Shown: positions 1 through 6,763 of the stretch, one piece after another | How positions within the stretch are numbered: the first letter of the stretch is position 1 | Layout of the letters: every line of letters begins with the position of its first letter | Origin: an uncultured Eubacteriales bacterium | GTDB lineage: Bacteria > Bacillota > Clostridia > Peptostreptococcales > Anaerovoracaceae | DNA length: 57,540 bases | Assembly: GCA_900315485.1 (NCBI GenBank) | Contig: OMZI01000013.1 | Span: 1 to 57,540 of the forward strand | Direction: 5' to 3' | Position numbers and translations under genes: made by a program | The notes under the pieces: generated by a model | The model's database searches: none | Told to the model about the DNA's origin: nothing | What the model saw: only the letters and a program-made list of their open reading frames with translations

Positions 1-1
1 C

Positions 2-64
2 TCCTCCGACAGAACGATCGACCAGTACAACAATGATATCTGGCATTTGGAGAAAGACTGCTGA
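2..64 (+). CDS. possible C-terminal tail of an unknown protein (partial)
   Basis: An open frame runs from the left edge to a TGA at 62-64 and ends in about twenty residues of ordinary composition (…DQYNNDIWHLEKDC). There is no start in the window. I do not recognise it. It could be the end of a gene cut by the window edge or a chance frame, so it is offered only as a lead. Confidence 0.2.
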   Translation, partial: SSDRTIDQYNNDIWHLEKDC

Positions 65-158
65 CCGCAGGGAACAGAATATCGTGCAGAGAAAACCCCG
101 GAGATCCGTGGTGTGCTACCCGTCAAGAGGACAGTGAAAAATAACAAGTGACTGGATA

Positions 159-188
159 CCGTCAGCTGATGAATGAATCAGCTGACGG
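159..188. terminator. hairpin downstream of the IS3 remnant
   Basis: Two perfect 11-base arms (159-169 CCGTCAGCTGA and 178-188 TCAGCTGACGG) enclose an 8-base loop, directly after the stop of the minus-strand transposase fragment. No long T-run follows, so it may be a weak terminator or a subterminal structure of the insertion sequence. Confidence 0.5.
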
Positions 189-194
189 TTCTCT

Positions 195-424
195 TTATGC
201 TGCAGCCGCGAAAGCTGCATGAAACTCCATCGGGGTCATCCGATAAAGCTTTCTCTGAATCCGTTCGCTGTTGTAGTAGGGGATATATTTCGTAATCATT
301 TCGACAAGTGTTTCCCGTGACGTAAAACGTCTTCCATAATACCTCTCACGTTTCAAAATGCCCCAGAAGCCTTCCATCGGCCCGTTGTCAATACAATGGG
401 CTACTCTGGACATTACAGCTTTGC
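195..424 (-). pseudogene. IS3-family transposase (OrfB), C-terminal remnant
   Basis: The translation carries the last third of an IS3/IS150-type integrase core: the motif SRVAHCIDNGPMEGFWGILK holds the final glutamate of the DDE triad, followed by the usual tail (YYNSERIQRKLYRMTPMEF). The first two catalytic aspartates and the helix-turn-helix partner OrfA are missing, so it cannot be active. Upstream, similarity stops at the 3' end of the ATPase gene, whose stop codon overlaps the fragment. The remnant is therefore joined to that gene through a deletion or insertion boundary near 413-425. The other end of the insertion sequence is not visible. Confidence 0.85.
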
Positions 425-1834
425 CCAAGTCTTATAAAAAGTATCCTGATTTTGTTCTCTCAAATCCCACCATTCATCTCCGGTCATCATGTTTCGTATT
501 TCCATGAGGTGCAGGTTTCGAAAGGCTCTTGGATTATCCCACATCGTCTCCCTGAACCTTCTCAGCGAGCACAGTACTATTTCGCTGTTGTAGAACTTGT
601 TTACAGGAAGAATAGCTTCCTGAATCTTTTCCCAGTCTTTCGGTCCACGTGTCGTATCGAGATCATCCCATATCTTTACAAAAAGCATCTTCTCCCCGTC
701 ACGCTGCACATAATCGAAAGTTACCTCTCCGGCTGTATAGTTAAAGTTTGACTCATCCTTGAACCTGAGAGGTAATGGATGCAGCTTATCGCTATGCTCT
801 TCGATCCATATACCGCAAAGTCTTCTAAAGAAACCAGGGAGAAATTCTTTATCAATACATGAAATGATATCATCACAGAGTTCTGCGCCTGTCTGTCCGT
901 ATTTTCTGTTCATACAGTAACGAATATAAAAGGTCATATATGAGGACTCAAGATAATATCCTCTGCGCGTTCTTCCATCTTCAGAATTTAAGTTGCCTGT
1001 CACCACAAGCCCTTCATCTATCAGTGAACGTAGATACTTGTCGCATTTGTTTGGTGCATATCCGGAGTATTCTGCAAGATCTGTGAGTTTGTGTATCCCT
1101 GTAGCCATACCATACAGGAGTGACGTATAGCTCTCTGGTGTCCGGAAAGCCTCTCTTATTATTTCTTCAGCCGGTCTTAAGAACCGTGATCCCTCTGAGT
1201 ATAACCTGAGCATGTTTTCACGCAGTGTCATATCATGATCGATCATATCAAGAAGCCCCGGTACACCATCAGTCATTGCCTGGATCCTCAAGCGATCAAG
1301 TTCACCGAAACCCGCAAAAGTCTTCGTAATCTCTCCTGCTGTGAGGCGATTCAGGCCAATGATAATATATCCGTCGTTCTCTTCCGGAGGCTTTCTGCTT
1401 GTAAGGATCACAAATACATTTCTTGATTGGTGGCGTTTAAGAAACGCTCTGAGATTTTTTATAAACCCCGGATCCATCCTTTCGAAGTCTACATCTTCAA
1501 ACACAATTGAAGCATAGTAGCGAAAGCCAAGTTTTTCATCAAGCTGAATGAAAAAATCATCCCATGTCCTGCAATTGTTGAATACTTCCGGATATCTTTG
1601 CGTGAAGATCTTCAGGGCAAGGCTATACGATACATTCCTGAACGAAAAATACAGCCCAATCTTTACCGAATCAAGATACTGGCTCATAGCAATTGTCTTA
1701 CCTGTTCCCGGAGGTCCAGTGACCACAAGCGGCCAGGTTATTCTCCAGGATGAACCTGGATCTTCAGCCTTCCCTGCTCTTTTGTACTGCCATTCATATT
1801 TGCCAAGCATCTTAGCGTAGTCTCTTGAGATCAT
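413..1834 (-). CDS. archaeal-type AAA ATPase with C-terminal DUF234-like domain
   Basis: This 473-residue protein has a Walker A motif GPPGTGKT near residues 40-47, a Walker B-like strand (ASIVFEDVDF) near 110, and a TSRKPP segment of the kind that follows strand 4 in PF01637-type ATPases. Residues about 235-310 look like a winged helix (IHKLTDLAEYSG…). The last 130 residues resemble the DUF234 region that accompanies these ATPases. Their cellular role is largely unknown; they are common on mobile and accessory DNA. The gene is divergent from rep, with a poor ribosome site (AAAGGC). Its 3' end abuts an IS3 remnant, so the extreme C-terminus may not be native. It is probably cargo or a maintenance function of the integrated element; that is inference. 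Confidence 0.75.
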   Translation of the reverse strand: MISRDYAKMLGKYEWQYKRAGKAEDPGSSWRITWPLVVTGPPGTGKTIAMSQYLDSVKIGLYFSFRNVSYSLALKIFTQRYPEVFNNCRTWDDFFIQLDEKLGFRYYASIVFEDVDFERMDPGFIKNLRAFLKRHQSRNVFVILTSRKPPEENDGYIIIGLNRLTAGEITKTFAGFGELDRLRIQAMTDGVPGLLDMIDHDMTLRENMLRLYSEGSRFLRPAEEIIREAFRTPESYTSLLYGMATGIHKLTDLAEYSGYAPNKCDKYLRSLIDEGLVVTGNLNSEDGRTRRGYYLESSYMTFYIRYCMNRKYGQTGAELCDDIISCIDKEFLPGFFRRLCGIWIEEHSDKLHPLPLRFKDESNFNYTAGEVTFDYVQRDGEKMLFVKIWDDLDTTRGPKDWEKIQEAILPVNKFYNSEIVLCSLRRFRETMWDNPRAFRNLHLMEIRNMMTGDEWWDLREQNQDTFYKTWAKL

Positions 1835-2148
1835 TATAATTGCCTTTTATTCATATCTAAAGTTGATTAAATCTCATGTTGCTACTATTTTCGCATTAAT
1901 AATGACGTTTCTCAACGCTTATTTCGAAAATCCGTTCATTATTTCTGATGCTTAAGCCCACTATTTTCAAGGTGTTGTGGTTTGCATTGATTTTTATACA
2001 AAAATATTTCTCAAAAACACCCATACATTTGGCTGACGAAATGCCCACAAGTGAAGGGGTTAGGCAAGGTACTTCATCACAACTCGTATCACTCTTTTTT
2101 ACCCTGGTGAAGTCTCTTTATATGCTGCCGGGAGAAAGGACGGAAGAA
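1835..2148. promoter_or_regulatory. divergent intergenic region between ATPase and rep
   Basis: About 310 AT-rich bases hold no convincing gene. An inverted repeat AATAATGA (1898-1905) / TCATTATT (1936-1943) sits between the divergent genes and could be an operator. Further on, TTGCAT…TATTTC-like hexamers suggest a weak rep promoter. I saw no clear iterons, so an origin here is only possible. Confidence 0.4.
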
Positions 2149-3090
2149 ATGAAGAAGATAAGAAAGACTACCATCGCATCTGTTGATGCGCTCTACAATG
2201 TCGAGTTTTCAGGGAATATCATCCCCCACACCTGGTACGGGACGATACAGACTGAGAAAGGTAAGCCGGACATGAACGCGATCGCGATACTATCCGAGAT
2301 ACTGTACTGGCACAGACCGAGAGAGTCCTGCGGAGACGGAGACTCCGGAGAGACAGTACTTGAAAAACGCTTCGCCAGTGACATGTTGCAACTCAGTTAT
2401 GGGCAACTCAACAAGAAATTCCATCTATCAAAGGCACAGTGCAGACGAGCCATGAAGAACCTTGAGCGGCTCGGGGTGATCAAGCGGCATCTTCGGGACT
2501 TAGAAACTGATGCCGGCGACAGTCTCAACAATGTGATGTTCATAGAAATGTTTTCAGACAGGCTGCTGCAGCTCACCTTCCCGGACGAAGCTACCCCTGG
2601 TACAAAAAATGTAACCAGGGTATCAAACGAAATGGATGAGGTCATCGCCTTCGATGAACCAGGTGGTATCGGAAAAGATATGACAAATACAGAGATTTCT
2701 ACAGAGATTACTAGCAAAGATTATCTACCCTATCAATCAGAGCTGGAGCGAGTCAGGGATCAGATAGACTATGGCATTCTCCTCGAAGACATGAAAACTG
2801 ACAAAGGGATCATCGATAACATCGTAGACATCATGGTCGAAATAAACATGTCCCGAAAGAAAACCCTCAACGTGAACAGTGAGACTGTAGCTGCTGATTT
2901 GGTCAAGGCACGCCTGGGATCACTCAATGCGGAGATGATCAAAACGATACTTGATCGTATAAAGAACTCTGTTGTTTCAGTCGGCAACATGAAGGCATAT
3001 CTGGTCACCATACTCTTCAACACTCCGGCAACCTATGAGGCCGAGCTGGCTATGCAGGTCAGCCGGGATATGTACGCTATTTCACATTAA
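2149..3090 (+). CDS. plasmid-type replication initiator with DUF6017-like C-terminus
   Basis: I chose the ATG at 2149 because AAAGGA lies 8 bases upstream; the open frame extends 67 codons further up without a better start. The protein is 313 residues. The N-terminal part (NIIPHTWYGTI…NAIAILSEILYWHRP, then a helix-turn-helix near QLNKKFHLSKAQCRRAMKNL) matches the winged-helix region of RepA_N-like initiators. The last 100 residues (IDYGILLEDM…IVDIMVEIN…NMKAYLVTILFNTP) match the DUF6017 tail seen on such proteins in clostridial plasmids and conjugative elements. It probably starts replication of the element in its circular form. It is followed 16 bases later by parM, consistent with one transcript. 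Confidence 0.75.
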   Translation: MKKIRKTTIASVDALYNVEFSGNIIPHTWYGTIQTEKGKPDMNAIAILSEILYWHRPRESCGDGDSGETVLEKRFASDMLQLSYGQLNKKFHLSKAQCRRAMKNLERLGVIKRHLRDLETDAGDSLNNVMFIEMFSDRLLQLTFPDEATPGTKNVTRVSNEMDEVIAFDEPGGIGKDMTNTEISTEITSKDYLPYQSELERVRDQIDYGILLEDMKTDKGIIDNIVDIMVEINMSRKKTLNVNSETVAADLVKARLGSLNAEMIKTILDRIKNSVVSVGNMKAYLVTILFNTPATYEAELAMQVSRDMYAISH

Positions 3091-3106
3091 GCAGAAAGGA
3101 AAACCT

Positions 3107-4024
3107 ATGACAGAAATCAACAACACCAAAATCATTGCGGTCGACCACGGATACGGAAACATCAAGACCGCTAACACAGTCACACCAACAGGAATAACAG
3201 CATATGACAGTGAGCCTGCTCTCGGCGGCAACATCCTTGAATATTACGGTAAGTGGTACAAAGTCGGAGAAAAGCATAAGGACTTTGTTGCAGACAAGAC
3301 AACGGACGAAGAATACTACCTTCTCACCCTTATGGCAATTGCCAGAGAACTTGGCAGAGAAAAGATCTATGAGGCTGATGTGCATCTCGTATGCGGTCTG
3401 CCACTCAAATGGGTCAGATCCCAGAGAGAAGACTTCAGTTCATATCTCACGAGAAAGAAAAAGCTTTCATTCAGGTATAACGGCAAGGACTTCCGCGTGA
3501 AGCTTACAGGCTGCACAGTGCTCCCTCAGGGCTACCCTGCTGTTGCTCAGTCAGTCGGGAAATATCAGGGTACGCATATGGTCGCAGATATCGGAAACGG
3601 AACCATGAACATCATGTATATCGTCGACAAGAAGCCGATTGAGGAGAAGTGTTGGACCGAGAAGCTTGGGACCAATGAGTGCATGATCAAGGTGCTAAAT
3701 GCTGTGATGGAAGAGACCGGCGCGAGTATCGAGCCCGCTACCGTTGAAAGAGTGCTGAGATTCGGTACAGCAGATATTCCAGAGAAATATCTCTCCATCA
3801 TACGTAAGGTCGCTGAAGAATATGCTGCTGAGATATTCTCAACTCTCAAGAAGTATGAATATAACCCGGATCTTGTAAGACTGCACATTGTCGGAGGCGG
3901 CGCAGTAATCATCAAGAACTTTGGCAAGTATGATTCCGAAAGAGTCGAGATCATAGATGATATCTGCGCCAATGCCAAAGGCTATGAGTATGTGGTTGCA
4001 CTTAGCTGGAGGAACCGCAAATGA
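3107..4024 (+). CDS. parM: actin-like plasmid segregation protein, ParM/Alp family
   Basis: The start at 3107 has AGAAAGGA six bases upstream. The 305-residue protein has the actin-fold nucleotide motifs in order: phosphate 1 (AVDHGYGNIKTA, residues 11-22), phosphate 2 (VADIGNGTMNI, 159-169) and an adenosine-loop VGGGAVII near 274. ParM-type proteins polymerise and push plasmid copies apart when bound to ParR on the centromere. The gene is followed by a small gene overlapping by ATGA, the classic parM-parR arrangement. An actin-type partition system in a chromosomally integrated element implies a circular, multi-copy or unit-copy phase. Confidence 0.85.
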   Translation: MTEINNTKIIAVDHGYGNIKTANTVTPTGITAYDSEPALGGNILEYYGKWYKVGEKHKDFVADKTTDEEYYLLTLMAIARELGREKIYEADVHLVCGLPLKWVRSQREDFSSYLTRKKKLSFRYNGKDFRVKLTGCTVLPQGYPAVAQSVGKYQGTHMVADIGNGTMNIMYIVDKKPIEEKCWTEKLGTNECMIKVLNAVMEETGASIEPATVERVLRFGTADIPEKYLSIIRKVAEEYAAEIFSTLKKYEYNPDLVRLHIVGGGAVIIKNFGKYDSERVEIIDDICANAKGYEYVVALSWRNRK

Positions 4025-4425
4025 GTAAGACAAGAACAGCCAATATACGCTTCGACATGGACAACGAGATGCACCTCAAGGCTTGGCAGCTCCTGCAGAA
4101 CAGGGATAAAAACAGATTCTCATCATACAGCCAGACAGTTATACAGGCTCTGATCGAGCTGCTGTCGGAAGAGACATGTGAATCCGTAAGGAATGCCGAA
4201 AGCATCATTACTCTATCGGATATCTCTGAAACTGTAGAGCGTGCTGCTGAAAAAGCGATTGAACGTACTCTCCCCTCTTTCCTCGCAGGCTATATGGCAT
4301 GCGCTGCAGGATTCACCCCTGAGGGCTATGCGTTCGGACAGATCACTGCCGATACTACAGCTATCGAGGAGAAAGATGAAGATGCTGCAGATGACATTGA
4401 TTTTGACTTCCTAGGGCTGAATTGA
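4021..4425 (+). CDS. ParR-like centromere-binding partner of ParM
   Basis: This 134-residue protein starts inside the parM stop (ATGA overlap). The N-terminus (KTRTANIRFDMDNEMHLKAWQLL…RFSSYSQTVIQALIELL) has the strand-helix-helix pattern of a ribbon-helix-helix DNA-binding domain. The C-terminus is acidic (EEKDEDAADDIDFDFLGLN), as in ParR proteins whose tail contacts the actin filament. Assignment rests mainly on position and architecture. The target centromere is probably one of the inverted-repeat stretches immediately downstream (4451-4545). Confidence 0.7.
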   Translation: MSKTRTANIRFDMDNEMHLKAWQLLQNRDKNRFSSYSQTVIQALIELLSEETCESVRNAESIITLSDISETVERAAEKAIERTLPSFLAGYMACAAGFTPEGYAFGQITADTTAIEEKDEDAADDIDFDFLGLN

Positions 4426-4450
4426 AGCCACAATGTGGACATGTAGGCCT

Positions 4451-4545
4451 GCTACCGATTTGGTATCAAAAGCGTAAAATGCAGCATCAAATCGGTAGCA
4501 TCGCCGCCGGGCAAGGTATCTAAATTGTACCTGGCGGTGGCAAAA
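4451..4545. repeat. inverted repeats, candidate centromere (parC-like)
   Basis: Perfect 12-base arms GCTACCGATTTG (4451-4462) and CAAATCGGTAGC (4488-4499) flank 25 bases. The element TCAAATCGG recurs at 4585-4593. A second imperfect hairpin pairs AGGTA with TACCT and CCGCC with GGCGG around 4502-4540. Position directly after parR suggests a ParR-binding site; a transcription terminator for rep-parMR is the alternative, though no T-run follows. Confidence 0.4.
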
Positions 4546-4594
4546 GGATATCAACTAAGCTGATCATTTGGTGAAAAAAAGTCCTCAAATCGGC

Positions 4595-4760
4595 CATAAA
4601 TGGCGCTAGTACGGGCCAGTACGATTGGAACAAGCACTGCAAATGATCACTCATTTGCGCTTGCTGCCGGTTGCAGCAAGCAGAGGATTTGCGCACTCAC
4701 GGTCCAAATCCAGCCTTGGTGGGTAGACCCCCAAACCCCCGATTGCTTCCCGCAAACTGA
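4595..4760. other. candidate origin of transfer (oriT) upstream of mobC
   Basis: Two perfect inverted repeats stand side by side: GCAAATGA/TCATTTGC with a TCAC loop (4639-4658) and GCTTGCTGC/GCAGCAAGC with a 5-base loop (4659-4681). ATTTGCGC is directly repeated at 4653-4660 and 4687-4694. A C-rich stretch with two runs of five Cs (about 4729-4740) follows. Adjacent perfect inverted repeats just upstream of a MobC gene are typical of oriT regions. No nic site is proven. Confidence 0.45.
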
Positions 4761-4792
4761 TAATGAAACTATCCAAGGAGGAATGGTTAATT

Positions 4793-5161
4793 ATGCGTAC
4801 AAGAAACAACAGAATATCTCTTTATCTCGATGATAAAGAGTTGGAAAGATTCAACAGAAAGTTGAAGCAGACTGGTCTAAACCGCAGCACTTACCTACGC
4901 CAGCTGATTGCTGGATACGGTCCGACACCGATGCCGGACGACAGGTTCTGGTCATATATGAACAGGATCAGTGAGCTTGCAGACAAGATCGACGAGATTG
5001 CATTCAGAATGGGCAAACCTGATGAAATAATCGAAATCCTGAAAGAGACTAAAGCGTGGAGATATCTGCGATGTGAGATCGAAAAATATTATATCGTTCC
5101 AAAGAAGATTGACACTAAACAGATTCTGAAGAGTGGCGCAAAGAACGATGAAAAGGGATAA
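4793..5161 (+). CDS. MobC-type relaxosome accessory protein
   Basis: The 122-residue protein opens with a ribbon-helix-helix signature (NRISLYLDDKELERFNRKLK…GLNRSTYLRQLI) of the small MobC family, which binds oriT and helps the relaxase open the strands. I chose ATG 4793 because AAGGAGG precedes it by 11 bases and the family usually begins with a short basic stretch. The in-frame ATG at 4763 lacks a ribosome site. MobC is normally followed by a MobA-type relaxase, but here an integrase gene follows and no relaxase is visible in the window. Confidence 0.7.
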   Translation: MRTRNNRISLYLDDKELERFNRKLKQTGLNRSTYLRQLIAGYGPTPMPDDRFWSYMNRISELADKIDEIAFRMGKPDEIIEILKETKAWRYLRCEIEKYYIVPKKIDTKQILKSGAKNDEKG

Positions 5162-5225
5162 GTCATAAACCAAACAAGAGGCCATTGTCTCAAAACAACT
5201 TCTGCGGGAAGGAGGATGACGGAGT

Positions 5226-6506
5226 ATGGCATATGCCGGCACTTTAAAAAAGAATATTGCAACTTCGTCATCCTGTTCTCAGGAAGAATTATTGCGATAT
5301 ATTCTTGAGCGTGATAATCTCTCTTTGGATGGTGTAGTTTCAGATTATATGAAAGTAAGAAAGGAGCAGATACTCGCAAATCACCCTTACACTATATTTC
5401 AAAGTAAAGATGGAAGATACCGTACATACATCAAAGATCCATCAATGAGCAGTGGGCGCCGTATGATAGCAAAATCTTCCAGAGGAAAACTGGAAGATGC
5501 TATTGTAGAACAATATAACGCAATGAGCGAAGACCTGATTTCTGCAAATACAACCTTAGCATCTCTATACCCTGACTGGATCGAGTATAAAGCATTGCAC
5601 GTTGAATACACTACCATCAACCGTGTAAAGAAAGATTGGAAAAGATACTATGAAGATGCAGCAATAGTAAGTAAACCTATCTGCAGTATCTCCAAACTCG
5701 ATCTGGATGAATGGATCCATAGGATGATCAAAAAATATGATATGGATTATCATCAGTATGGCAATTTCTCGCTCATACTCAGACAGGAACTGGACTATGC
5801 AGTTGACCGCGGAATCATCGACTCGAACCCATTTCTCTCTGTTAGGATAGACAAGAAAAGAGTCTTGAGAGCCGAACATAAAAAGGCTGATGAAACACAG
5901 GTCTTCACTCCGGAAGAGCTTGAATTCATCTATAGATGCGCAGAGAAAGACTTTTTAGCAAATAACAGACCGAAGCACAAGCTGGTCCCCCTGGCAGTTC
6001 AGTTTCTGTTTCAGACAGGGTTGAGGCTGTGTGAGATAGCATCTTTAAGATACGAGGATATCGATGACGATGAGATCATTGTTCGCAGAATGGTTCGTTA
6101 CCCGGGCGGAGAGATCATTGATTCTACCAAAGGAACGTTCGGAGACCGAAGGGTGCCTCTAACACCGAAAGCTCTTGAACTGATCAGCATCGCCAGAAAA
6201 AAGCAAAAGGACAATGGTCAGGAAGACATGCAGTATATTTTTGTTATGGCAGGTGGCCCTATACACTTATACCTCGCAATTCAAAAGGCATTTGCAAAAT
6301 ACTGCAAGCAGCTTGATATTCAGCAAAGAGGTCCACATAAAGCAAGAAAAACCTATATATCTGAGCTTCTTGACTCCGGCATCAACATCAATACCGTTCG
6401 CTCTGTCGCCGGTCACAAAGACGAGCATACCACTTTTAACAATTATTGTTACGACCGAAAGACTAAAACCGAGCGAAATGCGCAGATAATTGCAGCTATT
6501 CAATAA
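5226..6506 (+). CDS. int: tyrosine recombinase (integrase)
   Basis: The 426-residue protein has the full catalytic set: Arg267 (TGLRLCEIASL), Lys302 (STKG), His371 and Arg374 (HKAR), His397 (AGHKDEHTT) and nucleophile Tyr407 (NNYCYD). Residues about 100-210 look like the SAM-like core-binding domain, and residues 50-95 like an AP2-type arm-binding segment. The start has AAGGAGG ten bases upstream. The gene ends 61 bases from the 3' end of tRNA-Ser, where such integrases usually insert their element. It should catalyse integration and excision of the element to its left. No separate excisionase was seen. Confidence 0.92.
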   Translation: MAYAGTLKKNIATSSSCSQEELLRYILERDNLSLDGVVSDYMKVRKEQILANHPYTIFQSKDGRYRTYIKDPSMSSGRRMIAKSSRGKLEDAIVEQYNAMSEDLISANTTLASLYPDWIEYKALHVEYTTINRVKKDWKRYYEDAAIVSKPICSISKLDLDEWIHRMIKKYDMDYHQYGNFSLILRQELDYAVDRGIIDSNPFLSVRIDKKRVLRAEHKKADETQVFTPEELEFIYRCAEKDFLANNRPKHKLVPLAVQFLFQTGLRLCEIASLRYEDIDDDEIIVRRMVRYPGGEIIDSTKGTFGDRRVPLTPKALELISIARKKQKDNGQEDMQYIFVMAGGPIHLYLAIQKAFAKYCKQLDIQQRGPHKARKTYISELLDSGININTVRSVAGHKDEHTTFNNYCYDRKTKTERNAQIIAAIQ

Positions 6507-6525
6507 GTGTAATCAGGTGTAATCA
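6507..6525 (+). repeat. short direct repeat, possible integrase arm sites
   Basis: GTGTAATCA occurs at 6507-6515 and 6517-6525, one base apart, between the integrase stop codon and the tRNA 3' end. Arm-type sites of tyrosine integrases are short direct repeats in this position. Confidence 0.35.
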
Positions 6526-6539
6526 AAGCAAAAAAGTAA

Positions 6540-6565
6540 GAATCCCTTGAAAAATCAAGGGATTC
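6540..6565 (-). terminator. Rho-independent terminator of tRNA-Ser
   Basis: Perfect 11-base arms (6540-6550 and 6555-6565) with an AAAA loop lie just past the tRNA 3' end. On the minus strand a T-run follows within a few bases (6530-6535). Confidence 0.8.
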
Positions 6566-6567
6566 GA

Positions 6568-6659
6568 TGGCGGAGAGAGGGGGATTTGAACCCCCGCGCC
6601 GGTACTACCGACCTACTGGTATTCGAAGCCAGACCCTTCAGCCACTTGGGTACCTCTCC
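6568..6659 (-). tRNA. tRNA-Ser (anticodon CGA)
   Basis: The minus strand folds into a 92-base class II tRNA with encoded CCA end: acceptor GGAGAGG paired with the CTCTCC segment, a D arm with AAGTGGCTGAAG, an anticodon loop TTCGAAT and a long variable arm (GGTCGGTAGTACC), then GTTCAAATCC. The anticodon CGA reads UCG serine codons. The top pair of the anticodon stem next to the loop is C·A (31-39), a mismatch. The 3' half is the likely attachment site of the neighbouring integrase element. Confidence 0.92.
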
Positions 6660-6671
6660 ACAGCGAATGTG

Positions 6672-6701
6672 ATTATAGCATATCGTCTTACAGGTTTTCA
6701 A
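6672..6701 (-). promoter_or_regulatory. promoter of tRNA-Ser
   Basis: TTGAAA (6696-6701) and a perfect TATAAT (6672-6677) are separated by 18 bases, ending 12 bases before the tRNA 5' end. Confidence 0.7.
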
Positions 6702-6707
6702 CAATTT

Positions 6708-6746
6708 CTGCCGGACGCAGTCAGCTTATTCTGACGGGCCCGGCAG
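6708..6746 (-). terminator. hairpin after dacF
   Basis: CTGCCGG (6708-6714) pairs with CCGGCAG (6740-6746), and inside it GTCAG (6720-6724) pairs with CTGAC (6731-6735). It follows the dacF stop on the minus strand; the T-run is weak (AAATTGTTG). Confidence 0.55.
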
Positions 6747-6763
6747 TTATGTCTTCAGCACAG

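Noticed and set aside
195-428. An intact small gene instead of a transposase remnant
   Set aside because: The residues match only the end of IS3-family OrfB, with no start context; it is a fragment.
1235-1820. Short plus-strand frames inside the ATPase gene
   Set aside because: They are opposite-strand shadows of a gene with clear Walker motifs.
4600-4833. A 77-codon frame across the repeats before mobC
   Set aside because: It is made mostly of inverted-repeat DNA and overlaps the mobC start; non-coding oriT-like sequence explains it better.
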